DNA of 7,442 nt from Candidatus Omnitrophota bacterium (GTDB lineage: Bacteria; Omnitrophota; Gorgyraeia; JAGLLT01): positions 1 through 7,442 of the forward strand of contig DAOVNW010000045.1 in NCBI GenBank assembly GCA_030630095.1, given 5' to 3'. The position numbers were made by a program, and so were the translations under genes. Every line of letters starts with the position of its first letter. Within the stretch, counting starts at the first letter, position 1. The notes beneath the pieces were generated by a model. The model searched no databases. It was not told the DNA's origin and saw only the letters and a program-made list of their open reading frames with translations. Positions 1 through 5,160 of the stretch are shown here, in pieces.

Positions 1-482
1 TAAAAGATGGGTTTGTTCAACAGATCTCGGATCCGCTGCGTTTATATAACGCCCCGGCGAATAAATTTGTCGCCGGGTTTATCGGAAGTCCGCCTATGAA
101 TTTTATGAGCGGTAGATTTATCAAAGAAAATAGCGCCTTCTATTTTGATGAAGGAGCCTTTAAAGTTAAGCTTAATGAAGAGATGTATTCCAGGATAGAA
201 GGATATGAAGGCAAGGAAGGATTCTTTGGCATCAGGCCGGAAGATATACATGATAAACTGTTTATCCCCGAGGCTCCCGAAGAGGCTACAATTACGGCTA
301 TGGTCGAGGTTGTAGAGCCCATGGGTTCTGAGACTATCCTCTATTTGAAGGCAGGAAACAGTAACTTTACCGCGAAAGTTGGCGCTAAAGATAAGCCCGA
401 GGTCAATCAGAAGGTAGAGGTAGTTTTTGATATGTCCAAGGTGCACTTTTTTGATAAGGATTCGGAAAAAAGCATTGTTTAG
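1..482 (+). CDS. Sugar ABC transporter ATP-binding protein (MalK/UgpC type), C-terminal part
   Basis: This is the 3' end of a gene cut by the left window edge; codons read in frame from base 3, giving 159 residues. It is the energising ATPase subunit of a carbohydrate importer, acting on the cytoplasmic face of the membrane with two permease subunits and a binding protein. The visible part begins just after the nucleotide-binding core. The stretch with QQISDPLRLYNAPAN followed by VAGFIGSPPMNF is the hallmark transition of MalK/UgpC/MsmK proteins from the ATPase domain to the C-terminal regulatory (TOBE/OB-fold) domain. Further family motifs are GIRPEDI (about 228-248) and VVEPMGSETILYL (about 310-350). 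Walker A, signature and Walker B motifs lie outside the window, so ATPase integrity cannot be judged. The substrate cannot be told from this subunit. The gene ends with TAG and is followed by a hairpin terminator, so it is probably the last gene of its operon. Family assignment is firm. Confidence 0.93.
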   Translation, partial: KDGFVQQISDPLRLYNAPANKFVAGFIGSPPMNFMSGRFIKENSAFYFDEGAFKVKLNEEMYSRIEGYEGKEGFFGIRPEDIHDKLFIPEAPEEATITAMVEVVEPMGSETILYLKAGNSNFTAKVGAKDKPEVNQKVEVVFDMSKVHFFDKDSEKSIV

Positions 483-508
483 TCCACTCTTTATCGCGGA
501 ATTTTTTT

Positions 509-542
509 AATGCGTGTATATCAGACGAGTACACGCATTTTT
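509..542 (+). terminator. Rho-independent terminator after the ABC ATPase gene
   Basis: A perfect 10-bp inverted repeat, AATGCGTGTA (509-518) and TACACGCATT (530-539), flanks an 11-nt loop. It is followed by a T-rich run (538-542, then C and TT). It starts 26 nt after the ABC ATPase stop codon. The T tract is on the 3' side of the + strand; on the other strand the stem is followed by A residues, so it is a one-direction terminator. The stem has only four G/C pairs, so its strength may be moderate. Confidence 0.75.
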
Positions 543-569
543 CTTAGCCGGTAATAACTTAATAATAAG

Positions 570-2006
570 ATGAATAGCAAAAAGCCGCACATCTTAAAAA
601 TAGCCGCTTTATCTTTATTAATCGCCTGCACCCTGCTGTTGTTGGTGAGTTATTTGGGTGCCCTGCATATAGATAACGTCACCTACCAAAATTTAATAAG
701 TTTGCTTCTTTTTTCTTTTAATATTATCATTTTGCTTGCCTGGTTATATTTTGGGATGACGGCTTCTTTAATCTGCTTGACTATCGCTTCTATATTTATG
801 TCGCTGGCTGTAGCTGTATCCAGAGATCCTTTTCTAAATTGGCACTTAGCTGTATTTTGCCTGGTTATGCTGATTTCATATTATAACGATAGAAAAAACA
901 GCGTTGTCCAGGCTTTACAGGTAGCAGAATTAGAGGAAATAGAGAAGGATGTTAATACCTTAAGTAATGAATACCAGCAGCATCAACTTCAGACTAAAGC
1001 TCTTAAGAAGAGCTTTTCTAAATTCAGTATTTTGAAGGAAGTAACAGAGAGTTTAAGTTCAAGCCTGTCTCTGGCAGAGGTAGCCAACTTAATAGTTAAA
1101 AATTCCTTTAACATTATCGGCAAAGCAGACACCTGCATGCTTTTCTTAGTAGATGAGAAAAGGCACAAGCTAATTCTTGCTTCTATACATAAGAGCTCAG
1201 AATTTAAAGGCTTAAAAGTTGAAGAAGCGGATTTGTTTGACGGGAGGGTCTTAAGGAAAAAACAACCCCTGATTATCCAGGATATCAGAAAAGATTACAG
1301 ATTTGATTACGAGACAATAAAAAAACAGACCAGGGAGTTTAGGTCTTTAATTTGTACTCCTCTGATAAGTAAAGACAGATCCATCGGAGTTATCCGTCTT
1401 GACGCCATAAAGCCGGAAGTTTTTATATCAGAAGACCTGAGAATATTAAACATTATTGCCGATTTGGGAGCCGTAGCCGTAGGAAACGCTAAATTATTTG
1501 AAAGAACCGAGGAACTGGCTATTACCGACGGATTAACCAACTGTTACGTGCAGAGATATATGCGCCAGCTGGCCAGGGAGGAAATTAAAAATACGGCCAG
1601 CTCAGAAAACAAAATGTCTTTTCTGATGATAGACATTGATTATTTTAAAAAATACAATGACGACTACGGACATATTGCCGGAGATATTGTTCTTAAGGGA
1701 GCGGCAAGAATGTTTATGCGCCTGGCCGGCCCCAAGGCCATTGTGTCACGTTACGGCGGAGAAGAATTTGCCATTGTTCTGCCTGGCACTGACAAGAAAG
1801 AGGCTGTCAGAATAGCGGAGGAGATACGCCGTAAAGTAGGAGAGCGCGCATTTTATCTGCGCCGCCAAAAGACTAAAATTACGATTTGCGTGGGGGTGGC
1901 TGCTTTTGCCAGAGACACCAGAGACCTTGATCAGTTAATAGATGACGCTGATAAAGCCTTGTATGAGGCTAAGAAATCAGGAAGAAATAAGGTATGCGTT
2001 TTTTAG
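570..2006 (+). CDS. Membrane-anchored GAF-GGDEF diguanylate cyclase, I-site absent
   Basis: This 478-residue protein should make cyclic di-GMP from two GTP at the inner membrane. Residues 8-30, 39-61, 65-83 and 91-105 are hydrophobic and look like four membrane spans. A charged, coiled-coil-like linker (about 106-150) leads to a GAF sensor domain (about 152-311), then a GGDEF domain (about 315-478). Catalytic features are intact: TDGLT at 319-323, the metal-binding segment D355-I-D357 with FKKYND, GH at 367-368, and the active-site loop GGEEF at 396-400. The product-inhibition site RxxD, expected five residues before that loop, is replaced by GPKA (387-390), so allosteric feedback through the canonical I-site should be missing. 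No phosphodiesterase (EAL/HD-GYP) domain is present. The ATG at 570 is the first start after an in-frame TAA at 555-557, but its ribosome site is weak. The 3' end overlaps the next cyclase gene by 13 nt. The input signal of the GAF domain is unknown. Confidence 0.92.
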   Translation: MNSKKPHILKIAALSLLIACTLLLLVSYLGALHIDNVTYQNLISLLLFSFNIIILLAWLYFGMTASLICLTIASIFMSLAVAVSRDPFLNWHLAVFCLVMLISYYNDRKNSVVQALQVAELEEIEKDVNTLSNEYQQHQLQTKALKKSFSKFSILKEVTESLSSSLSLAEVANLIVKNSFNIIGKADTCMLFLVDEKRHKLILASIHKSSEFKGLKVEEADLFDGRVLRKKQPLIIQDIRKDYRFDYETIKKQTREFRSLICTPLISKDRSIGVIRLDAIKPEVFISEDLRILNIIADLGAVAVGNAKLFERTEELAITDGLTNCYVQRYMRQLAREEIKNTASSENKMSFLMIDIDYFKKYNDDYGHIAGDIVLKGAARMFMRLAGPKAIVSRYGGEEFAIVLPGTDKKEAVRIAEEIRRKVGERAFYLRRQKTKITICVGVAAFARDTRDLDQLIDDADKALYEAKKSGRNKVCVF

Positions 2007-3376
2007 TTATTTTTTTACTTTTATTTTCTTTTGCCCTGAACTTTTTTCTTATAGTGACAGGGAACATTCGTTTTTTTATCTTAACCGGCGCCGCCGTCCT
2101 ACCCATTATAATATCCGCGTATTTTGACACTAAAACCATATCTCTTGTAACTTTATTTGGAGGATGCCTGTGCGCCTTAGTGCCGGTTTTTTTTGGTGCC
2201 AGCCCTTTTTTCATTGTAGTTATAATGTTGTCCTTTTTAGCGGCTTACATCATTGCCGGTGAAAGCAAAAGGATGTTTCTGGAAGCCAGGGTCAATTTAG
2301 ATTCAAAGATTATTCAGAGTAAAGAAATCTTTGAAAAACTCCTTAATGAAAACGATAAGTCAGACAATTTTAACAAAGGGACTAACAGAGAGAGTGAAGA
2401 TATAGAAAATCTGTATGAAGTTACCAAGCGCATGAGCGCGCTTTTGAAGTTTGATGAGATTTTTAAAGTCTTGTGCGCAGAATTAAAAAATACCTTTGAG
2501 TTTGATGATTGCAGGATAATTAACATCAAGTTTAACAGAGGTTCTATTCAAATTAACGAGATATATAATATACCAATTGAAATGAGGATAAACGAGGCGA
2601 AAACTTATGACCCAAAGATAATAGAAATAGTCTGTCAGGAGAAAAATACGCTTAAGATGGCTTCGGTAAAAACTGAAACGGAGAAACTCGGTTTTAGTTT
2701 ACCCCGCAGAGTAGAGACTGTTTTGGCTATACCGCTTTTTACAGAGGGTGAAATTAAAAGTATTGTTATAGCTGAAAACGTCAGGCCGGAGGACTTTGAG
2801 AAGTTTGCTATTGTTATCGGTCAGTTCGCGCTTGAGATGCACAAGGTTAAATTATATGAGTTGGTTGAAAAACTGGCCATTACGGACGGCTTGACCGGTC
2901 TTTCGTTAAAGAGGCACTTTCTGGAATCTTTAAAAAAAGAGATTAAGCGTTCATCAAGTAACCGCTTAAAAATAGCTATATTAATGCTGGATATCGACCA
3001 CTTCAAAAAGTATAATGACAGGTACGGCCATTTGGTAGGAGATAGTGTGCTGGTAAGGATATCGGAAATTATCAGGGATCACACGAGAGAGATTGATTTA
3101 ATTTCAAGATACGGGGGAGAGGAGTTTTGCCTTGCCCTGCCGGAAACCGATAAGGAAGGGGCTTACGCTGTAGCTGAAAGAATCAGAGTAGAGGTTGAAA
3201 GGGAAAACTTTATGGCTGAAGGAGAATTTACCAGGGCTACTATCAGCATAGGAATAGCCTGCTTTCCTGATGATGGCAGAGAAGCTGTGCAATTAATTGA
3301 TATGTCTGACCAGGCGCTTTATGAAGCAAAAAATTCAGGCCGTAATAGTTCGTGTATCTACAAAAGATCAGCATAA
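1994..3376 (+). CDS. Membrane-anchored GGDEF diguanylate cyclase with GAF-like domain, I-site present
   Basis: This 460-residue protein is a second predicted c-di-GMP synthase with the same layout as its upstream neighbour. Three or four very hydrophobic spans fill residues 3-88. A short charged linker (about 93-130) follows, then a divergent GAF-like domain (about 137-287) and a GGDEF domain (about 293-460). TDGLT (297-301), D333-I-D335 with FKKYND, GH (345-346) and the GGEEF loop (374-378) are all in place. Unlike the first cyclase it has the inhibitory RxxD site, R365-E-I-D368, exactly five residues before the loop, so product feedback is expected. Its ATG lies inside the last codons of the upstream gene, with AATAAGG just before it, and the 13-nt overlap suggests translational coupling. 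The linker into the catalytic domain resembles that of the neighbour (KLYELVEKLAITDGLT versus KLFERTEELAITDGLT), consistent with paralogy. The GAF assignment is by general pattern only and is less certain than the GGDEF call. Confidence 0.9.
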   Translation: MRFLVIFLLLFSFALNFFLIVTGNIRFFILTGAAVLPIIISAYFDTKTISLVTLFGGCLCALVPVFFGASPFFIVVIMLSFLAAYIIAGESKRMFLEARVNLDSKIIQSKEIFEKLLNENDKSDNFNKGTNRESEDIENLYEVTKRMSALLKFDEIFKVLCAELKNTFEFDDCRIINIKFNRGSIQINEIYNIPIEMRINEAKTYDPKIIEIVCQEKNTLKMASVKTETEKLGFSLPRRVETVLAIPLFTEGEIKSIVIAENVRPEDFEKFAIVIGQFALEMHKVKLYELVEKLAITDGLTGLSLKRHFLESLKKEIKRSSSNRLKIAILMLDIDHFKKYNDRYGHLVGDSVLVRISEIIRDHTREIDLISRYGGEEFCLALPETDKEGAYAVAERIRVEVERENFMAEGEFTRATISIGIACFPDDGREAVQLIDMSDQALYEAKNSGRNSSCIYKRSA

Positions 3377-3407
3377 AATTTTATAAAAAAGGAAAGAGAG
3401 AAGGCGG

Positions 3408-4379
3408 ATGACGCGACTGTATAGCATAGGTATAGACCTGGGGGGTACTAATGTTAAATTTGCCCTTATAAAAAACAGCAAAAAGGTAGTTGACAAAAGA
3501 GTTTTAGCTACCAAGGACTATAAGACAAAGGAAGAATTGATTAGCCAGCTGGCTTTAACCGTTTCTGATATATTAAGGGTAAACAAGATAAAAAGAAGCG
3601 GCCTCACCGGATTGGGTATCGGCGCAGCCGGTTTAGTAGATTTTAATCGGGGGTTTATACACAGTTTAACCAACATCAAGGGCTGGGACAATGTCCCCCT
3701 GGGAAAAATTCTCAGCGGTAAATTGAAAGTTAAAGTGTTTGTTGATAACGATGTTAACGTGGTCACCCTGGGTGAACATAAGTACGGGGCGGGCAGGGGC
3801 TTTGATAATTTAGTTTGTCTTACTCTCGGGACGGGTGTGGGCGCGGGGCTAATTTTAAACGGAAGCCTTTACAGGGGGCCATCCTTTACCGCCGGCGAAG
3901 TAGGCCATATCCCCATAAACGTCAGGGGCCCAAAATGTAACTGCGGCGGCCGCGGATGCTTGGAAAGATATGTGGGCAATCGTTACATAATTCAGATGGC
4001 AAAAAAGCTGGCTGCTGACAACAAACAGTCAAAAATGTATAAGTTGGTGGAGGGAAAAGTAAATAAGCTGACTCCGAAAATTGTATCAGAAGCCGCCAGG
4101 CTTAAAGATAAAGCGGCAATTCAGGTATGGCAGAAAATAGGCCAATATATCGGAGTTGCTTTGAGCGGCCTGATCAATTTGTTAAATCCGGAAATTATAA
4201 TTATAGGCGGTGGTGTTTCTCTGGCAGGAAAACCGCTGTTTGATTCTATTAGAAAGACGGTTTCCAAAAGGGCAATGCCGAATCCTGCCAGCAAGGTAAA
4301 AATTGTTCCCGCCAAATTAGGCGAAGATGCAGGAGTTATTGGGGCATCAATATTGGCCGCGTCAGAAAAAAATAAATAA
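3408..4379 (+). CDS. ROK-family sugar kinase (probable glucokinase)
   Basis: This 323-residue cytoplasmic kinase is predicted to phosphorylate a hexose, most likely glucose, with ATP. The length is typical for ROK kinases without a DNA-binding domain, and no N-terminal helix-turn-helix is present, so it is an enzyme and not a ROK repressor. The phosphate-binding motif DLGGTN is at 10-15 and GIGAAGLVD at 70-78. The catalytic aspartate is expected at D115 in VDNDVN, and the second phosphate loop LGTGVGAG at 140-147. The family signature follows: E164-V-G-H167, then C177-N-C179-G-G-R-G-C184-L-E186, so all four zinc ligands (one His, three Cys) are kept. IIIIGGGVS at 263-271 is the adenosine-side motif. 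The gene starts 31 nt after the second cyclase, behind a purine-rich stretch (GGAAAGAGAGAAGGCGG), and may share its transcript. Glucose, N-acetylglucosamine and N-acetylmannosamine kinases share these motifs, so the exact substrate is open. Confidence 0.9.
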   Translation: MTRLYSIGIDLGGTNVKFALIKNSKKVVDKRVLATKDYKTKEELISQLALTVSDILRVNKIKRSGLTGLGIGAAGLVDFNRGFIHSLTNIKGWDNVPLGKILSGKLKVKVFVDNDVNVVTLGEHKYGAGRGFDNLVCLTLGTGVGAGLILNGSLYRGPSFTAGEVGHIPINVRGPKCNCGGRGCLERYVGNRYIIQMAKKLAADNKQSKMYKLVEGKVNKLTPKIVSEAARLKDKAAIQVWQKIGQYIGVALSGLINLLNPEIIIIGGGVSLAGKPLFDSIRKTVSKRAMPNPASKVKIVPAKLGEDAGVIGASILAASEKNK

Positions 4380-4410
4380 TTTCATAACTTGATATACTGT
4401 GCAGATTTAA

Positions 4411-4428
4411 GTTGAATTTAAATTTAAC
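4411..4428. promoter_or_regulatory. Near-palindrome overlapping the promoter, possible operator
   Basis: GTTGAATTTAAATTTAAC is an 18-nt inverted repeat with no spacer and a single mismatched pair between its half sites (GTTGAATTT against GTTAAATTT). It covers the predicted -35 and the first part of the spacer, where a bound repressor would block RNA polymerase. It is very AT-rich, so chance occurrence is possible, and I recognise no specific regulator family from it. Confidence 0.35.
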
Positions 4429-4440
4429 CTATGTTATAGT
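4412..4440 (+). promoter_or_regulatory. Predicted sigma70-type promoter for the transaldolase operon
   Basis: TTGAAT (4412-4417) matches five of six bases of TTGACA at the first three and fifth positions only in part (TTGA conserved), and lies exactly 17 nt before TATAGT (4435-4440), one change from TATAAT. A TG one base upstream of the -10 (4432-4433) makes it an extended -10. The implied transcript start, near 4447, gives a leader of about 32 nt before the ATG at 4479. It is the best promoter-like sequence in the window and sits in the largest intergenic gap of this strand-uniform run. Confidence 0.6.
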
Positions 4441-4469
4441 ATAAAACTAATATAAAAGTGGAAAAGGCA

Positions 4470-4476
4470 GGGGGAG
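4470..4476 (+). promoter_or_regulatory. Ribosome binding site deciding the transaldolase start
   Basis: GGGGGAG lies just ahead of the ATG at 4479. An in-frame GTG at 4458 is the other possible start, but it is preceded only by A/T-rich sequence (AATATAAAA) and would sit about 11 nt from the predicted transcript start. The purine-rich site would then be inside the gene. The ATG also makes the protein begin at MKIFIDTAN, as the family does. Confidence 0.75.
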
Positions 4477-4478
4477 AG

Positions 4479-5153
4479 ATGAAGATTTTTATTGATACAG
4501 CCAATATTGAAGAGATAAAGAAGGCCGGCGAATTAGGGGTCCTGGATGGAGTGACTACAAACCCTACGCTCATCTCCAGAGAAAAAAGAGGCTTTGTAGA
4601 CATCCTTGAAGATATCTGCCGGCTGGTGGACGGCCCTATCAGCGCTGAGGTTGTCAGTCTGGACTACGAAGGCATGCTGAGAGAAGCCAGGAGTTTGTCA
4701 GGAATTCATAAAAATATCATAATCAAGATTCCTTTGACTAAGGATGGACTGAGGGCGGTTAATATTTTAGCAGGTGAGGGAGTAAAATGTAACGTAACCT
4801 TATGCTTTTCTCCGCTGCAGGCGCTTTTAGCCGCTAAGGCAAAAGCTGCCTATATCAGCCCCTTTATCGGCAGACTGGATGACATCGCGCATACAGGAAT
4901 GGATTTGGTCCGCCGCATCAGACAGATATATGATAAGTATTCCTTTAAAACCGAAATTATTGTAGCCAGTATTCGTCATCCTGTGCACGTTCTGGAGGCG
5001 GCAATGGCCGGAGCTGACATTGCCACTATTCCGTACAAAGTTATTGAACAACTTATAAAACACCCCTTAACCGATATCGGCATAAAAAGATTTCTGGAAG
5101 ATTGGAAAGGCGTTCCGGAGCCGGAAATATTCAAGAAGGCTAAAACTGATTGA
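4479..5153 (+). CDS. tal: Transaldolase, small TalC/MipB-type
   Basis: This 224-residue cytoplasmic enzyme moves a dihydroxyacetone unit between sugar phosphates (sedoheptulose 7-phosphate and glyceraldehyde 3-phosphate to erythrose 4-phosphate and fructose 6-phosphate) in the non-oxidative pentose phosphate pathway. It has the start MKIFIDTAN with D6, the TTNPT motif at 26-30, the Schiff-base lysine K83 in IIKIPLT, SPFIGRLDD at 127-135, and the late ASIRHP...ADIATIP segment (163-185). The length matches the small decameric-type transaldolases. The close relative fructose-6-phosphate aldolase has Gln and Tyr at two active-site positions. Here the equivalent residues are E57 (in SAEVVS) and F129 (in SPFIGR), as in true transaldolases, which favours transaldolase over the aldolase. 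The ATG at 4479 is chosen over an in-frame GTG at 4458 because of its strong ribosome site. It has its own predicted promoter, and the lptD-type gene starts 7 nt after its stop. Confidence 0.92.
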   Translation: MKIFIDTANIEEIKKAGELGVLDGVTTNPTLISREKRGFVDILEDICRLVDGPISAEVVSLDYEGMLREARSLSGIHKNIIIKIPLTKDGLRAVNILAGEGVKCNVTLCFSPLQALLAAKAKAAYISPFIGRLDDIAHTGMDLVRRIRQIYDKYSFKTEIIVASIRHPVHVLEAAMAGADIATIPYKVIEQLIKHPLTDIGIKRFLEDWKGVPEPEIFKKAKTD

Positions 5154-5160
5154 TTTAATA

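Noticed and set aside
42..446. A 134-codon reverse-strand open frame opposite the ABC ATPase gene
   Set aside because: The + strand frame carries clear MalK/UgpC motifs across the whole stretch, and the reverse product has no recognisable feature.
483..569. A promoter for the first cyclase gene in the gap after the ABC ATPase
   Set aside because: TATATC (517-522) and TAATAA (552-557) look like -10 boxes, but neither has a reasonable -35 at 16-18 nt. The first also lies inside the terminator hairpin.
4458..4478. A GTG start giving the transaldolase seven extra residues
   Set aside because: It lacks a ribosome site, lies very close to the predicted transcript start, and the extra residues are not part of the family N-terminus. 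The ATG at 4479 has GGGGGAG ahead of it.
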